Of a stretch of DNA of 12,998 nt, positions 1-8,690 are shown one piece after another. The first letter of the stretch is position 1. Every line of letters begins with the position of its first letter. Source of the stretch: Jimgerdemannia flammicorona (Eukaryota; Mucoromycota; Endogonomycetes; Endogonales; Endogonaceae). Location: NCBI GenBank assembly GCA_003990745.1, contig RBNI01005128.1, positions 1-12,998 of the forward strand, given 5' to 3'. The notes beneath the pieces were generated by a model. That model ran no database searches. It was not told the origin of the DNA and saw only the letters and a program-made list of their open reading frames with translations. The translations under genes were made by a program, and so were the position numbers.

Positions 1-14
1 GGGGGGGGGGGGGG
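1..14. repeat. Poly-G homopolymer at window start
   Basis: The window opens with 14 consecutive G, then a short G-rich stretch. No repeat unit resembling a telomere is visible. It may be a contig-end artefact or a genuine homopolymer; the sequence alone cannot tell. Confidence 0.8.
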
Positions 15-75
15 AGGGTAACTCATACTCATGCCACTAAGCCAGCACCACAAGATACCGCCTAGGCGCCATGGC

Positions 76-183
76 TATATAATGAGCATATGTGTGAAAG
101 GAAAGTCTTCAAGTTATTCGCATCATACACATTTGCACAAGCATACTACCAAAGCACCAAGTCTCTTCCACACTCTTATAAAC
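76..183 (+). promoter_or_regulatory. Putative promoter of the secreted repeat-protein gene
   Basis: Two TATA-like elements precede the start codon at 221: TATATAA at 76-82 and TTATAAAC at 176-183. The stretch between them is CA/CT-rich. The distal box leaves more room for a transcript leader; the proximal one is only about 40 bases from the ATG. No transcription start can be read from sequence, so this is inference from position and motif. Confidence 0.4.
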
Positions 184-220
184 ATCGGCGTCTCCAAACT
201 TCCCACCCGAATTCCAAACC

Positions 221-1659
221 ATGACACATTCAATCCTATCTCGCTCCGTCCTCGTCGTCCTCAGCCTGCTAGTGCTTCCTTTCGGCAGCAACTTACAGCA
301 CTCGGCTCTCGCGCAGTATCAGGGCGGTCCCGGCGGATATGGACGTGGCCCATACGGTGGCGGACCGATGGGTGGACCTGGAGGTCCGTATGGTGGCGGA
401 CCGATAGGTGGACCTGGAGGTCCGTATGGTGGCGGACCGATGGGGGCACCCGGAGGTCCGTATGGTGGCGGACCGATGGTGGGTGCGCCAGTAGGCTCTG
501 GTTATGGAGGCGGTCCAGCAAACGGAAACAGTGGTCCTGGTGTCAGCGGCGGCCCCCGCGTAGCTCCCGACAACAGTGCCGGTGGTGGTGGCGATGGCCT
601 CGGTGATTTGGGCTCCTTGCTCACCAACCTGCTCGACGGCAAGAGTGGCACGGGCGATGGTGGAATTGGTAATGGCAACGGCAATGGTAACGGAAACCCG
701 CAAAGGCAAGGCGGAAACCCGCAAGGGCAAGGCGGATACCCGCAAGGGCAAGGCTACCCGCAAGGGCAAGGTGGATACCCGCAAGGACAAGGCAGATACC
801 CACAAGGACCGGCGAATGGATACCCTCAAGGACAGGGCCCTCAACGCCCAGGCAACGGGTACCCGCAGGGACCGGGAAACGATCGCGGTGCCTCGCCGTA
901 TGGACAGAACCCATACGGACGTAACCCTTACGCTCCGTACCCCAATGCTCCCCCGCCACAGACTCCGAACAACGATAGCGACGCAGAGGAGGACCCTGAT
1001 TCAGACAATACTTCGACCGACCAACCAGAGACCGCCGAGGAGCCCAAGACTTCAACCACGTCGACAGCGACGCCGACGCCCACCAGAACGGTGACACTCA
1101 CCGCGGGTTCGGAGGTGAATAACGAACTGCTTGTAATTTTTTTCTTTGCTTGTGTGAATATCCATCTTGTCTTATCACTCCATCCCCACTGAAGACCAAG
1201 ACCGCTTCCACCACCGCCACCACTACCTCATCCGAGGATCTCCCGTTGGAGCCTAAGAAGTCATGGATTCCCTTCTGGGAGAAAAACAAACCTGACACTG
1301 GCGTCACGACCGTCATCGTTACTCCGGCCTCCACTGAGACCTCCACCGAGACCTCCACCCAGACCTCCGCCACATCCGTCGCCGCCGCACGCCGACGTTG
1401 GGAGCCGCGCGGTCTCTCGCTACCCGACTACGCCAGGAATATTGCCTTTTCGATTCCGACTGAGCCCGTGGTGCCGACCCCGACGCCCACGAACGGGCAC
1501 AAAGGCAGCGTTTTATTCAAGGTTGTCGAGAGCCAGTACGAGTTTGTGTACGATTCCGAGGACGGGGATTACGAAACGTTCAAGCAAACGGTGTTGTCGT
1601 ATCCTGTCAACGAGTGCGATGAGGATTTCTGGGGCGAGGATGATTTCTACTGGCAATGA
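221..1659 (+). CDS. Secreted Gly/Pro/Gln-rich low-complexity protein, two exons (221-1114, 1195-1659)
   Basis: I do not recognise a family. The predicted protein has about 452 residues. Residues 1-31 form a good signal peptide, with a hydrophobic core at 10-20 and likely cleavage after Ala-Leu-Ala, so secretion or cell-wall location is inferred. Residues 44-87 are a 12-residue repeat (PYGGGPMGGPGG type), about 148-157 a Gly-Asn run, about 158-220 GYPQGQ-type repeats, and 250-275 acidic. A Thr/Pro-rich stretch spans the splice junction. The last 50 residues are acidic and aromatic, ending in WGEDDFYWQ, with one Cys. The intron is read as 1115-1194 (80 bases, GAG|GTGAAT to GAAG). The donor at 1133 and the acceptor ending at 1200 also keep frame, so a few residues are uncertain. 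Without splicing the frame runs through to a stop at 1190-1192. ATG 221 is chosen because the signal peptide starts there. Third-position bias towards C/G supports real coding. Confidence 0.8.
350..481 (+). repeat. 36-bp in-frame tandem repeat, 3.7 copies
   Basis: Units start at 350, 386, 422 and 458 (the last is partial). Each encodes PYGGGPxGGPGG with minor changes (Met/Ile, Gly/Ala). The length is a multiple of three, so copy-number change would keep the frame. Array size is likely to vary between isolates. Confidence 0.9.
692..814 (+). repeat. 21-bp in-frame tandem repeat (GGYPQGQ units)
   Basis: Units of 21 bases start at 692, 713, 734, 773 and 794, with an 18-base unit at 755 that has lost one Gly codon. 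They encode GNPQRQG, GNPQGQG and GYPQGQG variants. A looser continuation reaches about 875. Gln/Pro/Gly/Tyr composition predicts a disordered segment. Confidence 0.85.
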
Positions 1660-1802
1660 TTGCAGAGGGAGTGCTATGAGATGAGGTGTACATAACCTTT
1701 CGACACATACTTTGCTCTTGGAATTTTTTTACATGTAGTTAGGTTTAGCAACAATAGCGCGTTTGTGCAGCGACGGTGTTAATAGTTCTATCATATAAAC
1801 TG

Positions 1803-1808
1803 AATAAA
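1803..1808 (+). terminator. Putative polyadenylation signal
   Basis: A perfect AATAAA lies about 145 bases after the stop at 1657-1659, in an AT-rich stretch with T-runs just upstream. The position suits 3'-end formation of the secreted repeat-protein gene. Confidence 0.5.
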
Positions 1809-2212
1809 CCTGGGGTATTGCTTAAAATTCTTGTTCGCCATCGGGGGTGATTGCTTGTGTATTCACGTTATTTTGGGAGAATTTCTGTTTCGACACAGGT
1901 CGAAGAGAGACACGTAGGACAACAAAAATCACAAAAGAGACTAGGTGTAGCTGAGAATGCGATTGCAGAATTCAGGGAAGGAAGTGAGAGGATACCCGTA
2001 CCAGCAAAGTCGAGTGACTCTACCCTATTATTGGGTGAGGCTTTTCCAATTAATTAGTTGGTAATTATGATTTTATCGTAAGATTGGAGGGCTCGCCCCG
2101 AGTCATAAAGTTATTGCATATACAATATTACCATAGTGTCACCTACTGCATTCAAAACCCGCACACAACTCTAACTCATATTGCTAAGTATAATGTCATC
2201 TCGTCGGGTCAT
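1809..2212. other. Intergenic region between convergent genes
   Basis: No convincing gene. An open frame at 1851-2057 (68 codons) has no recognisable motif, no promoter-like sequence and no neighbour relation, and is treated as chance. The stretch should hold the 3'-UTR and poly(A) site of the minus-strand kinase gene, but I find no perfect AATAAA on that strand near its stop. Confidence 0.6.
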
Positions 2213-4352
2213 CTATTTATGTCTTCCCTTTTTCGACGCCGGCTTAATCAACTCCACCAAATTTGCCACCGAATCCGCCATCGTCAAAAAGCTGTGCTGC
2301 AGCAACTCCGCTGCCGAAGGCCGGTGTTCGGCATCGACCGCCAAGCACTTCGCCAAGAAATCGCGCAGCGTGGGGCTCAAGCTGTCGGGATCCTTCAGCT
2401 GCGGTGTACCGTTCGTCAAGATCAGGAAGATGGCGTGGAGCGGCTCTTCTTCAAAGTATGGCGGTTCCTTTTCCACCATCTCGATCGCCATGATTCCCAG
2501 GGACCAGATGTCCACATTGAAACTGTAATCCTTCCCTTTCACCACCTCCGGCGCCATCCAGTAGGGCGTGCCAACCATCCCGCTGCATTTCGAGTGCACG
2601 CTGTCCAGTTGAGCGCAGAAGCCAAAATCGGCTGTGGATCGGAGAGATTGTCAGACGGTATCAATATCAGGAGAGAGTATTGTGCTCAACCCAAAAAATT
2701 AAAGCTCAAACTAGCAACTACCCAAGTTCGATCTCATATCCCGAACCGAAAACATACTTACTTAGCTTAATACTACCATTCAAACCCAGCAGCACATTGT
2801 CGCTCTTAACATCCCGGGATATGACGGACCTTGAATGCAGATATTCCAACGCCTCCAATGTTTCCCTGCATACCGTAGAAATCTGTGCTTCGGTCATTGA
2901 ATTATTTGCTATGACGTCGGTCAAACACCCACCCTCCATGTACTCCATTACAATCCACACCGTGCGCTTGTGCAGGAATGAGTCTATGTAGCTGACAATG
3001 TTCTTATGTTGCGACGATCTCATCACTAGGATCTCGCTGACCACCATCTTTTTTCTATATTGCTCAGCAAGGTTCATCTTTTTGACCGCCACCAGTTTTT
3101 TGGTGTGGACTTCACGGGCGGTGTAGATGCAGCCGGAAGAGCTGAATATATGATGCGGGAATACGAAACAAATAGATATTTTGGTTACTACTCTGCTTCC
3201 TAAGGACACCGTTCCCGAAAACAAACGAATTTTGAGTACAAACCCTCTCTCAATCTTAACTCTATTCTTATACAATTTAGTTGGATCTGCATCCGTACAA
3301 ATTGCATTCAAGTCGTCCGCCTCTGCATCTTTCTGCAATGGCTCGCTCTCTTCCGAACTTTTCAATTGAATGACCTCATTCGTGTTTTCCGTCTCATCAG
3401 GGAAATCTGAAAGTTCCGACCCACGATACTCAGATGGGTGACCGAGAGGGCATCTGGTGTTTCTGCACGCATGATAGCAGAATGCCATATGCTGCGGCGA
3501 TGTTTGAACCAAGCCGTCGATAGCTTCCGTGAGAGCTTTCAAGCGGTGGGGACATATGAGCGTGAGATCCAGGTGGTTCATCATTCTCAGCAGCAGTTTG
3601 CACGAAGGTCCATCGCCTAGGTTAATCCTAGGATTGGACTCGGATCCCGGGCCCGAGTTCAAATCGAATGCCGCATCAAGAGAGCGCAAAATGGATCGGC
3701 GTTCAGTAATGGCCGGAACGTCGTCGTTTCGGATCCAGGCCCAATCAATGACACAAAGATATAGGTCGTACTCGGAAGTTTTGAATTTGGCTTCGATGGT
3801 CCTTGTTTTTGCGAGTAGCAGGTAGAGAGCGTCTTCAGAAAGCTCGTTGAAATCGCCGATGGTGAGTGACTGTGAGCTAAAAAGTCTAAAGAGAACATCG
3901 AAAAGATCCGCATTCCTTTCACTGCAAGGTACGGCTACAACAGCTTCATTGAGCAACGATACAGCGGCTGGAATGGTGACAATATCCTGCGTCCGCTCCA
4001 GCACTGTTTTCACGAGCTGCGGGAGCACGAAAAACTTGGCAGCGCTGTACACATCGATTGCAATCATGAGAATGGCTTCCATATCTATAGCCTCTGTGTG
4101 TATGTACTCGAGGACGGTTCGCATCGCTCCGGATTTGATGTTACGAAAGACGACCTCCTGCGAAACGGATTCATGCGAGCTCTCGAGCAGCATCGATCTG
4201 AAGACGCTGGAACGGGCGGCCAGGATGGTCCTATTCGCACTGATTTTGACGCCGTCGGCGCAGACGACTTTTACATCGTGGAAGGCTGGGTTGGCCCAAA
4301 CGGAAACGATGTCATTTTTTAGGCTGGAGCCGCATTCGTTTTGCTGGACCAT
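2213..4352 (-). CDS. BTB/BACK-PAK-like protein kinase fusion, three exons
   Basis: Exons are 4352-3244, 3141-2762 and 2631-2213, giving 635 residues. Intron 1 (3243-3142) is GTTTGT to TTCAG. Intron 2 (2761-2632) is GTAAGT to CACAG with a CTGAC branch-like motif. Joining them restores the glycine loop and TDFGFCAQL, so the model is well supported. Residues 8-115 look like a BTB/POZ fold ([24 protein letters not shown]), about 116-280 like a BACK-type helical region, 292-305 have C-x3-C-x4-C-x3-H, and 306-360 are an acidic linker. The kinase domain spans about 364-620: Lys390 (VAVKKM), Glu406, Asp480, Lys482, Asn485, DFG 498-500, APE 523-525. Oddities: the first loop Gly is Glu368, HRD is Ser-Arg-Asp (478-480), and the Thr of the PAK STMVGTPYW motif is Gly514. 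No CRIB domain is visible. BTB-BACK proteins often serve as CUL3 adaptors, so a link to ubiquitin ligases is inference. Start context AAACATGG is good. Confidence 0.88.
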
Positions 4353-4417
4353 GTTTACCTGATAGCTACCAATACTTTACGTGGGTCGTGTGAAAGTATG
4401 GTTCGCCGTTATGCTTA

Positions 4418-4425
4418 CTTTTATA
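4418..4425 (-). promoter_or_regulatory. TATA box of the BTB-kinase gene
   Basis: Read on the minus strand this is TATAAAAG, about 66 bases upstream of the ATG at 4352. It sits in a leader that has no upstream ATG in good context. This supports 4352 as the true start. Confidence 0.55.
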
Positions 4426-5007
4426 CATTCCCGCCGTTCGGACATAATAGGTAGCTGAGCACAATATGCCATTGCATTCATTGGGTGAGACTAGCTCCGT
4501 TTGCAGAACACAAAGAATTTGAGAACCTAACTCGTGATATTCCACATCCACAGCACCTACAGGATGTCGACTGGCAGCTACCAGTCGTGACGATTACACT
4601 GAAAACAATAATTGAGTTGCCTTTGTCTTGGGCGACACTTAAATGCATTGACGAGCATGGAGCCTGGACAGCGACGCTGTCTTCGTCGTACGTAGCACCG
4701 TTTTTTTTTTTTAATAGGATTCATGAAGAGGTACGAGGACTAATACGGGCGCGCTTCCTTTCATAAAATGGTATTTATTTGTGTACCGCAGTTGGCAAGC
4801 TCTCACTTCCAAAGCCGCCACGTTTGGACGGACGGCAGATTGGTTAATCCTTAACGATAATCTCTAGATGATCTCAATTAAGCAATAATTCGTTTAATGG
4901 TTGTGGGAACATATGGCGTGTATATCACGTATCACATCGGAACCAAACAAATGTATGCTGACCAATTTTTCAATTACTTCTATTACTCTGTAAACTGGTC
5001 CTTAGTT
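4426..5007. other. Intergenic DNA with a poly-T run
   Basis: No supported gene. A 94-codon open frame (4485-4766, +) is interrupted in sense by a T12 run at 4701-4712 encoding Phe residues, and it shows no motif. The region has normal CpG content, unlike the right end of the window. It presumably includes regulatory sequence for the kinase gene. Confidence 0.5.
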
Positions 5008-5467
5008 TATAAATACGACAGCAAAATTTTCTTGACTAGAAACAACGCACGAAAGCGATGACACGGCACCACCAACACCACGTGTTCAGGCTGTACCACG
5101 CGGTCATCAGTGAATTCAACCAGTGTTGGTTGCACATTTGGCGATACCACTGGTCACAAGCTTTCCTTGTGGACAAAGAGTTCAAAGGGTTGGAGTCCCG
5201 TGGAGCAATCCAAGTCTATCCAAACTCCACCTTTTTTTTTCATGTCGAAATTTTTTTCAGAGCCTATTATTCGAATTGATCCGGGGTTCCGCGTTCAGTG
5301 GTTTACGTATATTTCGGAGCCGTTGTTGGTACGAGTTTCGGTCTGCCCCGAATTACGAGACGTTGTGTGAATGCAACGGGTCGAGGTTAAAGCTTCGAGC
5401 TGGGGTTACCGTTGAGAATCTAAATCTAAAACGTATTGAAGATGAAAACCATGGCAGAATGCAATGA
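5008..5467 (+). other. Possible hypothetical gene or gene relic behind a TATA box
   Basis: TATAAATA at 5008-5015 lies 42 bases before ATG 5058, a spacing like that of the two real genes. Downstream, three overlapping frames are open: 5058-5279, 5110-5370 and 5123-5467. None is long and none carries a motif I recognise. The 5110 frame has a plausible protein composition after a TTTTTTTCAG acceptor-like site at 5251-5260, so a spliced small gene is possible, but I cannot fix exons. It could equally be chance or a relic. Confidence 0.2.
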
Positions 5468-6497
5468 ACGATGCTTCTGGCTTTAGGAGACAGTTGGAGC
5501 AGTGAAGAAATCTGTGAAATCCGTAGGGTAAACCTGTTAGATGAAATATGCGGTATTTCCTATCGTTTTTTTTTTTTTGGTGGATTCCGTCACGAGAAAT
5601 ATACAAGTTTCTTTATGTAATTGCGAGTGGTGAAGACGCTGACTGTCATGTCCGTCAGCACCATCACCATTACATCGTCAAAACGTATGGCATTAGACCA
5701 GAGCTGCCGTTTGCACCGTTTCAAAATTCGTCCGCTGCCTCCTCATCCTGGCGGTCCACGAACCCGTAGCGCGGCGGGACTCTTCGGCCATTCGGTTCCT
5801 TCACCCTATCTTTGATCGGCCTTACCTTCAATAAAGTAAATCGATTGAAATGAATTTTAAATAGAGTCAAAACTCGATTGTGAAATTGATTGTCATATGC
5901 GGCCCTTGTACATTGGTTCTTCTGTTCGCTTCGTTTGTTCCATTCTTTGGTTAATATTTATGATACTCCTGAGCTCCATCACACCGAGAGTGTCACAGTT
6001 TTTTTTTTTGTCGTGTCTGGTGGAATCTAAAACCTTATAGACTGTTACATCGCGGAAAACCGTAAGGCGGTACTTGCGGTTTTGAGAACGTAGCAGTTTC
6101 AATTTCGGGAAATCCGCGGTATGGGCTGTCGTACAGTAAATACAAAACCATTGTTCAAAACCGAATAATCACACGGCGAGTCCACATGGTCTCGCTCGAA
6201 GTTTCCAATTGCAGTGCCAGAGGATTCGATCGTCCCATGCTCTGGTGAAGAGGGCAAATGTCCTTATCCGTAACTTGTTTATTCTTGTCGATGTATGCAG
6301 AAGGCGAGTGTTTTGCAACTACTTTGTCATGCCGTAGGTATCTTAGCTGAATGGAGTCCGGGATTTTTGGCATACAATATTATTCAATCGGGAATGCAGA
6401 TATTTGCATACATGTGTTGTGTCTCCCGTACCCATACAGTTCTGTCTCTATCTACGTCCCAGTCTGCGAGTCCGTATCCTTGGTATTACCTCTTACG
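5468..6497. other. Intergenic DNA with poly-T runs, no gene seen
   Basis: Contains T13 at 5566-5578 and T11 at 5999-6009, and short open frames on both strands without motifs. CpG is present at ordinary density. No tRNA-like cloverleaf or known element was recognised. Repeat DNA matching 9655-10120 begins near the right end, and may extend weakly further left. Confidence 0.5.
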
Positions 6498-6900
6498 TTG
6501 TTATCCGAGTCCCCGTTGCTTATCCGCGGAGGGCCTACGTCTAATACTATCGAACTGGCCAAAGAAATTTGTTTTTTGTTTTTAATTATAATACCAGAAC
6601 AGTATTCAAAGAAACCCACTATAGGTTACCAAAGAATGCTGAACTGATTATTTAAAGCTATCCAAGTCATTTCTATTAAACAATACAATGATAAATATTG
6701 TATAATAATTATAATTTGTTACATATCCGGGTACCACCACAATAGTCCTATTTATTAGGTAGGACTTTTTGTGGGATGATAAAGTTTTTGCTTGATGTCG
6801 CTCTCTCGCATAGTGGCGACCAGGATGCCCATCTGTAAGTTGTTCTTTCGCGTACCGCACGCAACTCCCAGGCAACCTCAACGTACGCTATTCGCCTTTA
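6498..6900 (+). repeat. Dispersed repeat, unmutated copy (copy A)
   Basis: This stretch aligns by eye with 9655-10120 over its whole length. Shared blocks include TCTAATA, AAAGAAATTTG, AATAGTCCTA, TTACTCTCT-like and AACCTCAA. Copy A keeps about 17 CpG sites; the other copy has none. Its right part is also the outer end of a large inverted repeat. A minus-strand open frame (6881-6648) lies inside but is not conserved in the other copy, so I do not call it a gene. The element class is unknown. Confidence 0.75.
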
Positions 6901-7320
6901 CCTAATTTTCGGTATCAACTCTGCTTTCATAAGTAACCAAACCAACCAAGCTATGCTTGCATTCATTTAATCGCCACGACCAAGCCAATTAACCCTCCTT
7001 GTGACACGTAAATCGATTCTTGTTAGTTTACTGCCAATGCTAGCATCGGTAATCCAATATGTATGTACATAATGTAAAAGTATAGTCGGTGAAAAACGTA
7101 GACTGTTATTGCTTAATAGTTCACCGAAACTTCTTTTACAAGCTGGGTTCGACGTACCCGGCGAGTCAGTTTTAGACGGGTTTCAGCAAAGGGCCATACA
7201 TTATAATGGTTTGAATTCCGGAATTGAGGCGATTCATGAGTGTGCCTTGAACTTGATGTTATACACTATAATCTCATTGGTTTATATTTCCGTTTCCTGC
7301 AATTAATCCATCATTTGACT
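6830..7320 (+). repeat. Left arm of a large imperfect inverted repeat
   Basis: Reverse-complementing 7829-8402 gives a matching series in the same order: CATCTG-AAG, AACTCCCAGGCAACCTC, ATTCGCC-TTACCTAA, TTTCATAAGTAAC, TTGCTTAATAGTTCACC, GTTCGACGTAC, GTCAGTTTTAGACGG, CATGAGTGTGCCTTGAACTTG, GGTTTATATTTCC and AATAATCCATC-TTTGACT (minor differences). The order and the length make chance very unlikely. Arms are diverged and differ by small indels. No transposase is visible inside. Confidence 0.75.
7142..7162 (+). repeat. Short hairpin in the left arm
   Basis: GCTGGGT pairs with ACCCGGC around a 7-base loop (one T-G pair). The equivalent place in the right arm (8086-8106) also forms a 7-bp stem although its bases differ, so the hairpin is kept in both arms. 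Confidence 0.5.
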
Positions 7321-7375
7321 TTATAAACATGTAGCTTTATATTAGTGTCCTACCCTATCTTGGAAGGACAAGATA

Positions 7376-7605
7376 TATAAATCGATCAAAACTGTGCCGC
7401 CTACAATGCCCTGTTAGACTACTGCCCAATGCTAGCATTGGTATTGCTTAATAGTTCGCCAAACATTCTTACAAATCATGTTCGATGTACCCGGCGAGGC
7501 AATGGATTCACCAAAGATCATTCCACATTGTGCAACACTATTATTTGAATGCTGGAAGTGAGGTGAGCAGGAAGGCAACACATTATAATTGTCACTGGTG
7601 CTAAT
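7376..7605 (+). repeat. Partial third copy of the inverted-repeat sequence
   Basis: This stretch repeats, in the same orientation as the left arm, AAATCGAT, ACTGCCCAATGCTAGCATTGGTA, TTGCTTAATAGTTCGCCAAAC and TTCGATGTACCCGGCGAG, followed by weaker similarity to the left arm beyond its Asp-rich hairpin region. Relative to the left arm it lacks about 60 bases between the AATGCTAGCATT palindrome and TTGCTTAATAG. It also shares GATCAAAACTGTG with the right arm, which the left arm lacks. Confidence 0.6.
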
Positions 7606-7828
7606 CTGCGAAAATACAAGAAATTGAAATCCAAGGATATAAATATTATATTATTAATTAGCTGTTGAGGTATATCATAGGTCAAGAGTCTACTTTTACA
7701 CTCACCATAAGGCATTAGTGTAATAAATATAATATATTGCCTCTACTCTTCCAACCCCAAAATGTTCCCATGCAATCTGATCCCATCTACATAAAGACCG
7801 ATATTTCCGAATTATAGAGCAGGATGCC
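7606..7828. other. Centre of the inverted repeat, AT-rich, no gene seen
   Basis: AT-rich spacer between the third partial copy and the right arm. I see no coding motif. Together with 7321-7375 it separates the two arms. Confidence 0.5.
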
Positions 7829-8402
7829 AGTCAAAAGATGGATTATTATGAATTTCTCAAGCAAGGGATGGAAATATAAACCCTCCCCGGTGGGTTTATG
7901 GTGTAATACGCCAAGTTCAAGGCATACTCATGACCATTTTCTACACAACACGATGAACAAACATAGGTTCACATTTCTCATCCCTGAGTGCAGGTCTGTA
8001 TCGGCAGAATGCCCTGATCACCAGTCTATTCCTATAACCAGCTTTGTCGCTAAGCGTCCACATTCCGTCCGTCTAAAACTGACATGCCGAGTACGTCGAA
8101 CTCGGCTTGTAAAGAATATTAGGTGAACTATTAAGCAATGACAGTCTGATATACTTGTTTGATGATATATATTAGATCACAAATGCACAAATGGCTTAGG
8201 ATCACAGTTTTGATCAATTTGCATATCACAATGTTTTTTGTCACGCTCCCGGCCTAGGCGAATAAGTGGGTGCAGATATTGTTTCGTTGCTTCAGTTACT
8301 TATGAAATAGAATTGATGACAAACCTTAGGTAAGGGCGAATGACGTATGTCGAGGTTGCCTGGGAGTTCGTGTGGTATGCAGAAAGGACTGCTTGCAGAT
8401 GG
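7829..8402 (-). repeat. Right arm of the large inverted repeat
   Basis: This is the reverse-complement partner of 6830-7320. It carries extra sequence between the GTCAGTTTTAGACGG block and the CATGAG block, which explains its greater length. Similarity continues weakly outward to about 8487 (CACTCTCTCG-like block). The 100-codon open frame at 7824-8126 lies within the arm and shows no motif, so I do not call it. Confidence 0.7.
8086..8106 (-). repeat. Short hairpin in the right arm
   Basis: GCCGAGT pairs perfectly with ACTCGGC around a 7-base loop. Compared with the left-arm hairpin, one G-C pair has become A-T and the T-G wobble has become C-G. Confidence 0.5.
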
Positions 8403-8690
8403 ATATCTCTGAGTATAGTGTTCCGAACGAACTCTTCCTGTCTCGATCTGTCCAGTCTCCCGGTCTCGACGAGAGAGTGACGCCATCATACCATCACTCG
8501 GTAGTCATCCTGTCTGTGTTTAGCAGTGCTACCATGATACATACGACAAATTATCTCATACCACAGTATTGCAATGATGAGTTTAAAATAAAAAAATATA
8601 AAAAAAGATGTCTAGGCCTTGATTTATTCAAATCGCAAAATTCCGATTCAAATGTGATCTTTTGGAACTGGCCATCAGAATGTATTATAG
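8403..8690. other. Transition from CpG-containing to CpG-free DNA
   Basis: No gene supported. CpG is frequent until about 8549, then appears only at 8635 and 8644, after which none is seen until 12538. An A-rich run (AAAAAAATATAAAAAAA) sits at about 8590-8606. The left part is the weak outer continuation of the inverted repeat. Confidence 0.5.

Noticed and set aside
1..17. Telomere end
   Set aside because: Pure G is not a telomeric repeat unit, and no tandem TTAGGG-like array is seen on either strand.
31..1097. Several other open frames on both strands over the secreted-protein gene (such as 31-606 +, 844-293 -, 1097-621 -)
   Set aside because: They arise from GC-rich tandem repeats, which stay open in all frames. 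Only the 221 frame has a signal peptide and joins sensibly to the second exon.
1851..2057. 68-codon plus-strand open frame between the two genes
   Set aside because: No motif, weak composition and no promoter-like sequence; expected by chance.
3645..3670. Sequence resembling a tRNA T-arm (CCCGAGTTCAAATC)
   Set aside because: It lies within exon 1 of the kinase gene, and no acceptor stem, D-arm or anticodon arm can be built around it.
6648..6881. 77-codon minus-strand open frame
   Set aside because: It lies in the dispersed repeat, and the homologous copy at 9655-10120 gives no support for a conserved protein. No motif is present.
7142..7162. Possible tRNA-derived SINE from the GGTTCGACGTACC motif
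   Set aside because: The loop does not match the Pol III B box without an insertion, and no A box or tRNA-like 5' part was found.
7009..7605. CRISPR-like array, because of the repeated blocks in this area
   Set aside because: Repeats are long, few, diverged, unevenly spaced and partly inverted, and the genome is eukaryotic.
7824..8126. 100-codon plus-strand open frame
   Set aside because: It lies inside the right arm of the inverted repeat; the matching left arm has no corresponding frame, so it is probably chance.
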